DNA of 64,000 bases from Panulirus ornatus. Taxonomy: Eukaryota; Arthropoda; Malacostraca; Decapoda; Palinuridae. Location: contig NC_092238.1 in the NCBI RefSeq assembly GCF_036320965.1, forward strand, positions 21,199,571 through 21,263,570, given 5' to 3'. The translations under genes and the position numbers were made by a program. The notes under the pieces were generated by a model. The model was not told the origin of the DNA. It did not search any database and saw only the letters and a program-made list of their open reading frames with translations. Below are positions 1 through 9,860 of the stretch, one piece after another (the stretch's first letter is position 1; each line of letters opens with the position of its first letter).

Positions 1-679
1 TAATCTTCACCTTCACCTCCACAAGATAATGATCAGACATCCCTCCAGTTGCACCTCTCAACATATTAACATCCAAAAGTCTCTCTTTCACGCACCTATC
101 AATTAACACACAACCCAATAACGCTCTCTGGCCATCTCTCCTACTTACATACGTATACTTATGTATATCTTGCTTTTTAAAACAGGTATTCCCAATCACC
201 AGTCCTTTTTCAGCACATAAATCTACAAGCTCTTCACCATTTCCATTTACAACACTGAACACCCCATGTATACCAATTATTCCTTCAACTGCCACATTAC
301 TCACCTTTGCATTCAAATCACCCATCACTATAACCCGGTCTTGTGCATCAAAACCAACAACACACTCATTTAGCTGCTCCCACAACACTTGCCTCTCACG
401 ATCTTTCTTCTCATGCCCAGGTGCATATGCACCAATAATCACCCATCTCTCTCCATCAACTTTCAGTTTTACCCATATCAATCTAGAATTTACTTTCTTA
501 CACTCTATCACATACTCCCACAACTCATGTTTCAGGAGTAGTGCTACTCCTTCCCTTGGTCTTGTCCTTTCACTAATTCCTGACTTTACTCCCAAGACAT
601 TCCCAAACCACACTTCCTCTTTATCCTTGAGCTTCGTTTCACTCAGAGCCACAACATCCAGGTTCCTTTCCTCAAACAT
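1..679 (-). CDS. APE-type endonuclease domain of family A LINE (partial, runs off the window)
   Basis: From the ATG at 679 the minus strand stays open to the window edge, about 226 codons without a stop. It encodes the apurinic-endonuclease-like domain that nicks target DNA for target-primed reverse transcription. Visible motifs in order: LSETKL (catalytic Glu), IIGAYAPG, VMGDLNAKVSN (Asp/Asn pair) and MSDHYLVE (catalytic Asp-His). One oddity is LLGCVLID where other copies read LLDYVLID. The true translation start is unclear: the frame extends upstream of 679 through RLRLGCLNVC without an obvious ATG, so 679 is only the first convenient Met. The RT would lie left of the window. Confidence 0.75.
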   Translation of the reverse strand, partial: MFEERNLDVVALSETKLKDKEEVWFGNVLGVKSGISERTRPREGVALLLKHELWEYVIECKKVNSRLIWVKLKVDGERWVIIGAYAPGHEKKDRERQVLWEQLNECVVGFDAQDRVIVMGDLNAKVSNVAVEGIIGIHGVFSVVNGNGEELVDLCAEKGLVIGNTCFKKQDIHKYTYVSRRDGQRALLGCVLIDRCVKERLLDVNMLRGATGGMSDHYLVEVKVKI

Positions 680-920
680 ACTACCTATCTCTCCTTTTTT
701 CTCATCTTGGTTACATTCACACACATTTAGACATCCCAATCTGAGCCTTCGAGGAGGTTGAGCACTCCTCGCGTGACTCCTTCTTCTGTTTCCCCTTTTA
801 GAAAGTTAAAATACAATGAGGGGAGGGTTTCTGGCCCCCCCGCTCCCATCCCCTTTAGTCGCCTTCTACGACATGTGAGGAATGCGTGGGAAGTATTCTT
901 TCTCCCCTATCCCCAGGGAT
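1..920 (-). mobile_element. Family A LINE, 5' part (5' UTR plus endonuclease)
   Basis: Antisense to the plus strand, this stretch carries the LINE 5' UTR (about 750-920) followed by the endonuclease region, which continues past the left edge of the window. The 5' terminus lies near 920, where the palindrome ATCCCTGGGGAT abuts an (AAT)n run. The same head sequence (TTCCCACG, TCGTAGAAGGCGACTAAA) recurs at 9861, 30417, 32828 and 49948. This is one of the few copies that keeps the extreme 5' end. Confidence 0.85.
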
Positions 921-967
921 AAATAATAACAATAATAATAATAATAATTTTTTTTTTCGTTTTTTTT
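921..967. repeat. (AAT)n and T-rich microsatellite
   Basis: AAT repeats run from about 921 to 947 and are followed by a T-rich run interrupted once by CG. The run separates the 5' end of the first LINE piece from the 3' tail of the next. The T-run may be the antisense of the next element's A-rich tail. Confidence 0.9.
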
Positions 968-1450
968 TGCTTTGTCGCTGTCTCCCGCGTTTGCGAGGTA
1001 GCGCAAGGAAACAGACGAAAGAAATGGCCCAACCCACCCCCATACACATGTATATACATACGTCCACACACGCAAATATACATACCTACACAGCTTTCCA
1101 TGGTTTACCCCAGACGCTTCACATGCCTTGATTCACTCCACTGACAGCATGTCAACCCCGGTATACCACATCGCTCCAATTCACTCTATTCTTTGCCCTC
1201 CTTTCACCCTCCTGCATGTTCAGGCCCCGATCACACAAAATCTTTTTCACTCCATCTTTCCACCTCCAATTTGGTCTCCCTCTTCTCCTCGTTCCCTCCA
1301 CCTCCGACACATATATCCTCTTGGTCAATCTTTCCTCACTCATTCTCTCCATGTGCCCAAACCATTTCAAAACACCCTCTTCTGCTCTCTCAACCACGCT
1401 CTTTTTGTTTCCACACATCTCTCTTACCCTTACGTTACTTACTCGATCAA
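968..1450 (-). mobile_element. Family A LINE, 3' end with shortened 3' UTR
   Basis: The plus strand reads the antisense LINE tail (GCTTTGTCGCTGTCTCCCGC), a short part of the 3' UTR, then the end of the ORF in antisense (minus-strand residues at 1152-1418 include WFGHMERMSEERLTKRIYVS). The middle of the 3' UTR, over 200 bp in full copies, is missing between the CAAATATACATACC segment and the AGCTTTCCATGGTTTACC segment. The copy at 43938-44866 has the identical deletion, so both belong to one variant. The piece is 5' truncated at 1450 in the RT tail. Confidence 0.85.
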
Positions 1451-1474
1451 ATAATAATAATAATAATAATAATG
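1449..1474. repeat. (AAT)n microsatellite
   Basis: Eight or so AAT units directly follow the truncated 5' boundary of the preceding LINE piece. The spacer up to 1498 is AT-rich with nothing else recognisable. Confidence 0.9.
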
Positions 1475-1566
1475 ATTTTTTTTATTCTTATATTTATCAT
1501 TTTGCTTTGTCGCTGTCTCCCGCGTTAGTGAGGTAGTGCAAGGAAACAGACGAAAGAATGGCCCAA

Positions 1567-1821
1567 CATATACACTTTATTCGTATTCATATAACTCCGC
1601 GTTGTACAGTCAGGTTCGGTAAAACGCTATCAGCTGGCTATGTGTTCTGTTCGGAAACAACCGATAGACCCCGTTGCTCACCATTGTGAGACGAAGGGTA
1701 TTCGAGTACTTAGTATTTCGAATGGTTGTTTCCTATTATACAGTCCCTTAGCCTAGCGGTTAGCATGCCTGCCTCTTGCACAAGGGGTCCCAGGTTCGAT
1801 CCTGGCTGTTGGAGCTTTGTA
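1567..1821. mobile_element. tRNA-like insertion in a LINE 3' UTR (SINE-like?)
   Basis: About 255 bp of sequence unrelated to family A interrupts the LINE tail. The antisense tail stops after GGCCCAAC and LINE sequence resumes as ATATATATACACGCAC. ACATATA occurs at both edges (about 1565-1571 and 1825-1831) and may be a target duplication, but the region is AT-rich. The insert contains a tRNA-like block with Pol III boxes near its right end. I cannot tell a full SINE from a tRNA pseudogene plus flank, since no second copy is visible here. Confidence 0.45.
1744..1818 (+). pseudogene. tRNA-like sequence with A and B boxes
   Basis: The segment contains an A-box-like stretch (TAGCCTAGCGGTTAGCATG) and a B box (GGTTCGATCC) 40-odd bases apart, as in tRNA genes. 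A possible anticodon stem (CCTCT with AGGGG) encloses TGCACA, and a T arm (CCAGG with CCTGG) surrounds the B box. The two acceptor strands (AGTCCCT and CTGTTGG) do not pair, and the T and anticodon loops are one base short. It is therefore not a functional tRNA gene. The backbone somewhat resembles tRNA-Glu. Confidence 0.5.
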
Positions 1822-2526
1822 TGGACATATATATACACGCACAGACACATACATATATACAAATGCACACAATTCACACTGTCTGCCTTTATTCATTCCC
1901 ATCGCCGCCTCGCCACACATGGAATAACATCCCCCTCCCCCCTCATGTGTGCGAGGTACCGCTAGGAAAAGACAACAAAGGCTCCATTCGTTCACACTCA
2001 GTCTCTAGCTGTCATGTAATAATGCACAGAAACCACAGCTCCCTTTCCACATCCACGCCCCACACAACTTTCGATGGTTTACCCCAGACGCTTCACATGC
2101 CCTGATTCAATCCACTGACAGCACGTCTACCCCGGTATACCACATCGATCCAATTCACTCTATTCCTTGCCTGCCTTTCACCCTCCTGCATGTTCAGGCC
2201 CCGATCACTCAAAATCTTTTTCACCATCTTTCCACCTCCAATTTCCTCTCCCACTTCTCCTCGTTCCCTCCACCTCCGACATATATATCCTCTTGGTTAA
2301 TCTTTCCTCACTCATTCTCTCCATGTGACCAAACCATTTCAAAACACCCTCTTCTGCTCTCTCAACCACGCTCTTTTTATTTCTACACATCTCTTTTACC
2401 CTTACATTACTTACTCGATCAAACCACCTCACACCACATATTGTCCTCAAACATCTCATTTCCAGCACATCCACCCTCCTGCGCACAACTCTATCCATAG
2501 CCCACGCCTCGCAAACATACAACATT

Positions 2527-2648
2527 AATGAAGTACATGAGACTTACCGTAGGTCAGTTGAAATGTGCTTCGAATTTTATGAAGCAAATCACCTCTGCTA
2601 GAAGGGAGCTTTCACATGAGATACGCTTTGCCCTTCACGCCACCAGAC
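2527..2648. repeat. DIRS right inverted terminal repeat (3' end of element)
   Basis: The sequence CAAATCACCTCTGCTAGAAG followed by ATACGCTTTGCCCTTCACGC reads on the plus strand here. It reappears on the minus strand at 7470-7394 with scattered differences. The outer 95 bp (with the ATT from 2524) is also repeated in inverted orientation at 2751-2845 with about three mismatches. Confidence 0.88.
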
Positions 2649-2750
2649 TTTAAAGAGTACGACCAACCACATGAAAGTAACTGAACATTTCGCACTGCCA
2701 GAAATAAGTAAGCCACAAGACGCTACAGAGCGTAGGGTGGGAGAGGTGGG

Positions 2751-2890
2751 CATGTGAAAGCTCCCTTCTAGCAGAGCTGATTTGCTTCATAAAATTCGAA
2801 GCACATTTCAACTGACCTACAGTAAGTCTCATGTACTTCATTAATTTTACATCAGCAAATCACACCTCTGCTAGAGGTCGCTTTCCCATG
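2751..2890. repeat. DIRS internal complementary region (ICR)
   Basis: Two parts lie side by side. Positions 2751-2845 are the reverse complement of the element's right end (2524-2618). Positions 2843-2890 are the reverse complement of the left end (7423-7470), sharing TTTACATCAGCAAATCACAC. Together they reproduce the two outer ends joined through a single ATT/AAT. In DIRS1 models this region templates completion of the ends and formation of the circle. Confidence 0.85.
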
Positions 2891-3040
2891 AGGTTTTGAA
2901 GCGATGTGGGTTTCGTACTGTAGACATGTAGAGAGGAGAAATGATACAAGCAGTAACCAACTGCAATATAGTAAGAAATTTACATAGCCATGGACCAGGT
3001 GACAAGAGACAACATCTCCTATGCAAACAAAATGAATAGA
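2891..3040. other. DIRS non-coding stretch between ICR and recombinase
   Basis: About 150 bp between the ICR and the end of the recombinase frame. No motif was recognised; it is presumably the 3' untranslated part of the DIRS transcript. Confidence 0.5.
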
Positions 3041-4025
3041 CTATTGAAGGACAGCATCTTGGAAAGGATCGTGACTCCGGACAATCTCCTTGTCATAAAA
3101 CTTGGCAAAAGTGGCAGCCCTGGACCACCCAGCCCTTGCCATGATGTGTCAAACGTTAGAGCCATGGCTTTGGCTTTCGATGCAGCTGCAGGCCGAACAC
3201 TGCCCGCTGAATACTGGCTGGAGTCTATGCCCGACAGAGAAAGCACTGTTCGAATCCACCTTGCAACAGTGTCCCTTGTTACATGCTTGTGGGGCTTGAT
3301 AAAACTTAGGAGTAACTTCCCATTCTCCTGATGTGCAGAATTTCTGAACTCCTCTGTCCTAGCAATATACATTGTCAGAGTTTCACACACACACAATCTA
3401 ATGTCAGTAGAATATGCTTTAAAGGTCACAAACCACACATTGAACTTTGGCTTGCAATGTTTAATAGTTTCCCCTAACCAAAAAAAAAAACAGAAGCCTG
3501 CCCAAAACTAATATTCTTCAGCAACAAACAATGCAAAGTTTGTATTCTGGCAGCCTACCTAAGTGCCATCAACATCACAAGCTTCAGTGTTAAATCCTTT
3601 AAAGAGAGGGAGGACAAAGGATCCATGGCACGCAGATGCTGTAGCACCTGCTGAACATCCCAAGTTCTTGTATACCTTGGGACAGACGGCCGCAAGTTAA
3701 AAACTCCCTTTAAGAACCTGGTGACAAGAGGATGGCTGCCTGCACTGCAACCATCCACAGTAATCCCCAGGGAGGAGAGTGTACCCCTGGCAGTGTTGAT
3801 TGAAGTATAACTAACACCTCTGTGGAAAGTGACAGACAGAAAATTCACAATATTAGTTACAGTGGGAGCAAAGGGATCGATGTTCCGGCTACCACAAAAC
3901 TGTAACCACCTGTTAATATGTGGCTGGTACTGCCTCGCAGTCGCAGGTCTCCAGGAGGCAAAGATGATGTCCGTACCTGCCTGAGAAATGCCCCTGTCTC
4001 GCAGACGTTGCCGGATAAGAGGCAA
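3041..4025 (-). pseudogene. DIRS tyrosine recombinase (YR), broken
   Basis: The first frame (4025-3555) holds the SAM-like N-terminal domain (RPATARQYQPHINRW) and the start of the catalytic domain (LKDLTLKLVMLMALR). A TAG at 3557-3555 interrupts it just before AARIQTLH, where the first catalytic Arg belongs. A frameshift in an 11-base A run (3480-3490) then leads to the second segment (3438 down), with KHVTRDTVARWIRTVLSLSG and a box II that reads AGSVRP where H-x-x-R is expected. A further frameshift near 3150 gives ARAGWSRAATFAKFYDKE, containing the Trp and the nucleophilic Tyr, and ends at a TAG at 3043-3041. In DIRS elements the YR replaces an integrase and inserts the circular intermediate. 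The His-to-Gly change adds to the evidence that it is inactive. Confidence 0.82.
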
Positions 4026-4080
4026 GCCATCAGTTGGGTGTGTCGGAGAATGGGGTGTTCCTCCTCCGTCGATGGGTGAC

Positions 4081-4898
4081 TCAAGACATATGCCCCCTCG
4101 GAATCAGCCGTGGTTCCTTGACCAGCAAAGTGAGTAGAGTCCCCATCCAGGGCTGGGACGGCCAGAAAGGCAATACCATCCACCCCTTCGCTGACTCTGC
4201 TCGAATTTTCTGTAGGCACCTGGCAATCAGCACAAAGGGTGGGAAAAGGTAGAGTAGTTCAAACTGGTACCAGCATATACAAAAGGCATCAAAATGTTCT
4301 GCATCTGGGTCAGGTTTCCAGGAGCAGAAACGAGTCACTTGAGCATTCAGTCTAGAAGCAAAGAGATCAATGCTCGGAACCCCAAGTACTTCAGAGAGGG
4401 CCCTAAAGAGTTCTTCATTTAATTTCCACTCATGCCTGTCATTGAATGTCCGAGATGCAGCGTCTGCCATGAGATTGACTTCACCCGGTACATGAGAGCA
4501 GGTAAGCCAGATATCATTCATCGCACACCACTCCCAAAGGTCACGGCAAATGTCATTACACAGTGAGGACTGTGTGCCGCCCATTTCATTGACATAGGTC
4601 ACCGCCGTCGTGTTATCACAAAGCACCCGAACATGTCGTCCTTTGAGAAGAGATGCAAATGAGCGCACTACCAGGGAGATGGCTTTTTGAGTTCCTTTGC
4701 ATTAAGGTGCAAGGCAGATTCTGATAATGACCATCTCCCATTAACTTTTTGTTGATTGAGGTGGCCACCCCAACCTAAACTTGATGCATCAGTATACAGA
4801 TCCAATTCTGTAACCTTCCGAAAAATCTGTCTGGTTTGCAATGCAATGTGAGATACCCACCAAAGCAAGTCCAATCTCATCTCATGAGTGACCACCAT
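4081..4898 (-). pseudogene. DIRS RNase H and downstream domain, frameshifted
   Basis: Two overlapping frames encode an RNase H: 4898-4668 carries LDLYTDASSLGWGG (first Asp) and LNAKEL (Glu), while 4668-4081 carries VLCDNTTAV (Asp) and NLMADAAS (Asp). All four acidic residues are therefore present, but a frameshift near 4690 in an A-run separates them. After RNase H comes SIDLFASRLNAQ, then YLFPPFVLIARCLQKI and a PFWPSQPW segment. This block is typical of DIRS polyproteins, where it is often annotated as a DAM-like methyltransferase region; I cannot confirm a methylase fold from sequence alone. The stretch between 4898 and 5096 continues the polymerase in another frame (thumb-like region) with stops. 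Confidence 0.78.
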
Positions 4899-5095
4899 CC
4901 ACTTGTCAAAGTTACCTTTTGCGACTCAACGCAGCAATCTTAGCACATTCTAACCGCCTGTAATGCAGTTTCCCCATCTCTGCTGCTGGAACGGCTGCAA
5001 CTAAGAGGCCAACAACTCTGGCCACATTCCGAATTTTGGCTCTGTCACTATGTAACAATTCCTCACAGCATTGTAGCATCTTGTGTATCCTACGA

Positions 5096-5893
5096 TCAGG
5101 TAATGTTACCTGTCATAGTCTCAGAATCTATAATGTTCCCCAAATACTCCAAGCGCTTAGTGGGGACCAAGACAGATTTGCTTTCGTTAATACAGAAACC
5201 TAACTTCTTGAGCAAGTCAACAGTGGTACGCACACTCTCACAACATCCATCAAAAGTACAGTGACAAATAAGAGTATCATCAATGAAACTCGTGATGATA
5301 TGTCCCTTCTCTCTAAGTACAGCAAAAACAGGTTTCATTAATTTAATGAACAGACGGAGACCATCCGCAACCCCAATAGGGAGACACGTGAATTGATAAA
5401 TTTTTCCTTGCCACTTGAAACACAGAAAACGTTGTTGCTCCTCAGCTATCTTAACAGAATAATAGGCGTGCCGCAAATCAACAGAGGCCATGAAGACACC
5501 GCTGTTAACAAGACGAACCGCCAGCTCAAAATTTTCCATCTTGAGGTGTTTGTACTCTAAAAATTTATTAAATTTTTCCAGGTTAAGGATCATCCTAAAC
5601 CCACCATCCTTCTTCCGTCTTAAGAAAATAGGGGAAAGAATCTGCCCCTCCTGTCTCTGGGTCTCCTTGATAACCCCCTGACTCAAAAGCTGTACAATTT
5701 CCTGGCAAACAATTTCCTTTTCCTCAACATTAAACACATACTCAACTTCTTCAGCAAATAAAGTACCAATGTTAGCAACAACAATATCTAAATGGCAATG
5801 CTGAACAATATCTAAAATATTTGGATCACTGGTAATAGCATGCCACTCATGTACAAAACAGTGAAGTCTGCCAGCTTGAAAAGGATGACTCAC
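5096..5893 (-). pseudogene. DIRS reverse transcriptase domain
   Basis: A 265-codon open frame with RT motifs of the DIRS/Ty3 type. It contains SPIFLRRKKDGGFRMILNLE (residues about 88-106), a first catalytic Asp in MASVDLRHAYYSVKI (about 135-149), CLPIGVADGLRLFIKLMKPV (170-189) and the catalytic FIDDTL (203-208). The sequence then continues to KRLEYLGNII. The upstream gag frame ends only a few bases away. The frame is closed at 5096 by a frameshift rather than a natural terminus, since polymerase and RNase H sequence continues downstream. The RT would copy the element's RNA into the precursor of the circular DNA. Confidence 0.85.
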
Positions 5894-5898
5894 CTCAG

Positions 5899-7210
5899 TT
5901 ACTGCCGGGGATTGTGACCCCGGCCTCGGGAGTTTTTTGTCTCAGGACCCTGCCGTGAGAAGGATTGCCGGTGCTCACTCCGGGGACCATGCGTGCGTAC
6001 GCCATATGGATGAAACCTGGCCATAAAACCCCTGTATGGCAGTCTCCCAGAAGAGCCCCTAAATTTGCCAGGACCAAACTTCGAGGTAGAGAGCAGTTTC
6101 CTTGGAGCAATCTTACTCCTTAACTTTTCAGACTCCTCAATGTGCTTGGCTGAGAGTGAGACATCATCCCCAAACAGAAGACGAGTCATGGGCACCTTGT
6201 CTGAACAGAAGTGAGCATACTTGTGGCTAATTTCGCGCCTGATGATGAACTGGCGAGCCAGATTATTCTCGTGATTAGCATGACCCAGGAGTGCCAGGGC
6301 ACCATTAAGCATGCCCACATCCTGGGCAACATCTGGTTGGCTAGTCTGGGCAATCTTGTCAAGCAGTATGAGTGACTTAGTCAAAATTGTGGCAGCCGTA
6401 ATAATGTTTTTCCCAACATCCTTCAAACGGAAGTCTGCCTTCTTGGCCTCAGTCTTCAGTGCATCTAAAACTTGCAAGTTGCAATCCACGGGCGCTAAGG
6501 CATGACAGTTATCTGGCCTCTTGGCTGCAGAATCCTCCAAAATCTCCTTATACTCCTCCTCTCGCAAGCCGTGAGCAAATGCATGGTTAACCATATCGGC
6601 AACATGCTGGTCAATGCCATCAGACACCTCATCCACAGGACCGTAAGCCCTGGCGCACTGCAGGAGAACACTGTCAGGCCGCCCGTCATTCTGAGAGACA
6701 CAATCATCACTGGAAAGGTAATGCTCAGCTGGAGTAAAGCCCGAAAAACCCGATGGGCGAGCGCGAGGGAGGCACCACCAGGCTAGAAAGGCCAATGTTT
6801 ACATCGGAGGCCGCCGCGGCGTCATCAGCCACCCGACTGGGGCCTAAGTTCCTTTTCTCCTTCAATTTCTCCACATCACCACGTGAAGCAGCCAAAGCAT
6901 CCATCACCATGTTCCAGGGCGGCGCAGATGCCTCATCCCGTGAGGTAGAAGGCAAGGAACGTGTGTGCTGGGAAGCAGAGTCACTGCCATCACCAGTGAC
7001 ATGACCATGGGGCCTATTGTTACCGCCCTGAAGAGCCTCCCACTGAGAAGGGCTGTCCCTAGAGCTAGTCCTATGCGAGGAGCCTTTCCTCACATGCCTG
7101 GCATTTTCAGAATCGCCCTCCTTACTCGACCTCCGTATGCCCGGAATATCCGACATGGCGGTGGCGATAGCAAGGCGGCGGTGCAGGTCAGTGTGAGTCT
7201 TCAATTCCAC
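5899..7210 (-). pseudogene. DIRS gag-like protein, one frameshift
   Basis: The N-terminal frame (7210-6725) begins MELKTHTDLHRRLAIATAM and is hydrophilic and Ser/Arg-rich. It ends with SRSPIGFFGLYSS. The second frame (6795-5899) repeats the same region in the other phase (PSGFSGFTPAEHYLSSDD) and continues for about 290 residues, ending in an Arg/Gly-rich basic tail (SRGRGHNPRQ). The overlap places a 1-base frameshift near 6760. Position and composition match the first ORF of DIRS elements, taken to be a capsid-like RNA-binding protein. No zinc knuckle is visible. Confidence 0.75.
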
Positions 7211-7393
7211 AAATGCATCAACAACGCACTTCTCTCCCCGCTCCTTAACGGATCACGGGTGGTGTTGCAGCCAGCCCCAAACTGGGTGACAGGCTGTAGC
7301 AAAGCCTTTCCGCTCCAGAGGGATCACGGGAAGAAGGCTGCCAAGCTTGCAGCTGCAGAAAACTGTCTGGACGGCGCGAAGGAAGCACAGTAA

Positions 7394-7470
7394 CTGGTGG
7401 CGTGAAGCGGCAAAGCGTATCTAATGGGAAAGCGACCTCTAGCAGAGGTGTGATTTGCTGACGTAAAATT
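7394..7470. repeat. DIRS left inverted terminal repeat (5' end of element)
   Basis: Read on the minus strand, this begins AATTTTACGTCAGCAAATC and continues through CTCTGCTAGAGGTCGCTTTC to CTTCACGCCACC. The right end (2563-2648, plus strand) has the same series of blocks. Its outermost 48 bp also matches ICR positions 2843-2890. The 3' neighbour is uninterrupted LINE from 7471. Confidence 0.88.
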
Positions 7471-9860
7471 GTTGGAACCACTGTTCCTTCAAACATAGCC
7501 ATTTTTGCTTTTGGAGATAATGTTCTCGACTTCCACACATTCTTCAAGGCTCCCAGGATTTTCGCCCCCTCCCCCACCCTATGATTCACTTCCGCTTCCA
7601 TGGTTCCATCCGCTGCCAGATCCACTCCCAGATATCTAAAACACTTTACTTCCTCGTTTTTCTCCATTCAAACTTACCTCCCAATTGACTTGACCCTCAA
7701 CCCTACTGTACCTAATAACCTTGCTCTTATTCATATTTACTCTTAACTTTCTTCTTTCACACACTTTACAAAACTCAGGCACCAGCTTCTGCAGTTTCTC
7801 ACATGAATCAGCCACCAGCGCTGTATCATCAGCGAACAACAACTGACTCACTTCCCAAGCTTTCTCATCCACAACAGACTGCATACTTGCCCCTCTCTCC
7901 AAAACTCTTGCATTCACCTCCCTAACAACCCCATCCATAAACAAATTAAACAACCATGGAGACATCACACACCCCTGCCACAAACCTACATTCACTGAGA
8001 ACCAATCACTTTCCTCTCTTCCTACACGTACACATGCCTTACATCCTCGATAAAAACTTTTCACTGCTTCTAACAACTTGCATCCCACACCAGATATTCT
8101 TAATACCTTCCACAGAGCATCTCTATCAGCTCTATCATATGCCTTCTCCAGATCCATAAATGCTACATACAAATCCATTTGCTTTTCTAAGTATTTCTCA
8201 CATACATTCTTCAAAGTAAACACCTGATCCACACATCCTCTACCACTTCTGAAACCACACTGCTCTTCCCCAATCTGATGCTCTGTACATGCCTTCACAC
8301 TCTCAATCAGTACCCTCCCTTATAATTTACCAGGGAATACTCAACAAACTTATACCTCTGTAATTTGAGCACTCACTCTTATCCCCTTTACCTTTGTACA
8401 ATGGCACTATGCACGCATTCCGCCAATCCTCAGGCACCTCACCATGAGTCATACATACATTAAATAACCTTACCAACCAGTCAACAATACAGTCACCCCC
8501 TTTTTTAATAAATTCCACTGCAATACCATCCAAACCTGCTGCCTTGCCGGCTTTCATCTTCTGCAATGCTTTTACTAACTCTTCTCTGTTTACCAAATCA
8601 TTTACCCTAACCCTCTCACTTTGCACACCACCTCGACCAAAACACCCTATATCTGCCACTCTATCATCAAACACATTCAACAAACTTTCAAAATACTCAC
8701 TCCATCTCCTCACATCACCACTACTTGTTATCACCTCCCTATTAGCCCCCTTCACTGAAGTTCCCATTTGCTCCCTTGTCTTACGCACTTTATTTACCTC
8801 CTTCCAGAACATCTTTTTATTCTGTTCTCCCTAAAATTTAATGATACTCTCTCACCCCAACTCTCATTTGCCCTCTTTTTCACCTCTTGCACCTTTTCTC
8901 TTGACCTCCTGTCTCTTTCTTTTATACATCTCCCACTCAATTGCATTTTTTCCCTGCAAAAATCGTCCAAATGCCTCTCTCTTCTCTTTCACTAATAATC
9001 TTACTTCTTCATCCCACCACTCACTACCCTTTCTAATCAACCCACCTCCCACTCTTCTCATGCCACAAGCATCTTTTGTGCAATCCATCACTGATTCCCT
9101 AAATACATCCCATTCCTCCCCCACTCCCCTTACTTCCATTGTTCTCACCTTTTTCCATTCTGTACTCAGTCTCTCCTGGTACTACCTCACACAAGTCTCC
9201 TTCCCAAGCTCACTTACTCTCACCACCCTCTTCACCCCAACATTCACTCTTCTTTTCTGAAAACCCATACAAATCTTCACCTTAGCCTCCACAAGATAAT
9301 GATCAGACATGCCTCCAGTTGCACCTCTCAGCACATTAACATCCAAAAGTCTCTCTTTCACCCGCCTGTCAATTAACACGTAATCCAATAACGCTCTCTG
9401 GCCATCTCTCCTACTTACATACGTATACTTATGTATATCTCGCTTTTTAAACCAGGTATTCCCAATCACCAGTCCTTTTTCAGCACATAAATCTACAAGC
9501 TCTTCACCATTTCCATTTACAACACTGAACACCCCATGTATACCAATTATTCCCTCAACTGCCACATTACTTAGCTTTGCATTCAAATCACCCATCACTA
9601 TAACCTGGTCTCGTGCATCAAAACCACTAACACACTCATTCAGCTGCTCCCAAAACACTTGCCTCTCATGATCTTTCTTCTCATGCCCAGGTGCATATGC
9701 ACCAATAATCACCCATCTCTCTCCATCAACTTTCAGTTTTACCCATATTAATCGAGAATTTACTTTCTTACATGCTATCACATACTCCCACAACTCCTGT
9801 TTCAGGAGTACTGCTACTCCTTCCCTTGCTCTTGTCCTCTCACTAACCCCCAACTTTATT
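7471..9860 (-). pseudogene. Family A LINE RT, linker and endonuclease (copy interrupted by DIRS)
   Basis: Broken frames on the minus strand follow the LINE order. EN lies in 9861-9182 (KLGVSERTRAREG, VMGDLNAKLSNVAVEG, MSDHYLVEAKVKI), the linker in 9148-8864 and 8812-8327 (MKAGKAAGLDGIAVEFIKKG), and RT in 8298-7636 (CGFRSGRGCVDQVF, VAFMDLEKAYDRAD, LLFADDTALVADS). The RT tail starts at 7667 (KCFRYLGVDLAADGTMEAE) and runs into the DIRS insertion. The EN frame extends to 9985 only because it reads antisense through the inverted 5' segment. Breaks near 8310, 8850 and 9180 make the copy non-coding. Confidence 0.82.

Larger units (their letters stand above)
2527..7470 (-). mobile_element. DIRS-type tyrosine-recombinase retrotransposon, structurally complete
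   Basis: A 4,944-bp insertion splits the LINE exactly between ACAACATT and GTTGGAACC. On the minus strand it encodes, in order, a gag-like protein (7210-5899), RT (5893-5096), RNase H plus a downstream conserved region (4898-4081) and a tyrosine recombinase (4025-3041). It has inverted terminal repeats and an internal complementary region instead of LTRs, and there is no long target duplication. This is the DIRS1-group layout: DIRS elements integrate a circular DNA intermediate by tyrosine recombinase. Several frameshifts and a nonsense codon mean this copy is not autonomous. The trinucleotide ATT is present at both boundaries (2524-2526 and 7468-7470). Confidence 0.9.

Noticed and set aside
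1744..1818. Functional tRNA gene
   Set aside because: A and B boxes are good, but acceptor strands do not pair and loop sizes are wrong.
2524..2845. Independent foldback transposon (95-bp inverted arms)
   Set aside because: The arms are explained by the right end and the ICR of the DIRS element, and the outer part also matches the DIRS left end at 7394-7470.
2990..3331. Plus-strand 113-codon frame in the DIRS 3' region
   Set aside because: It is antisense to the tyrosine recombinase C-terminus and has no independent support.
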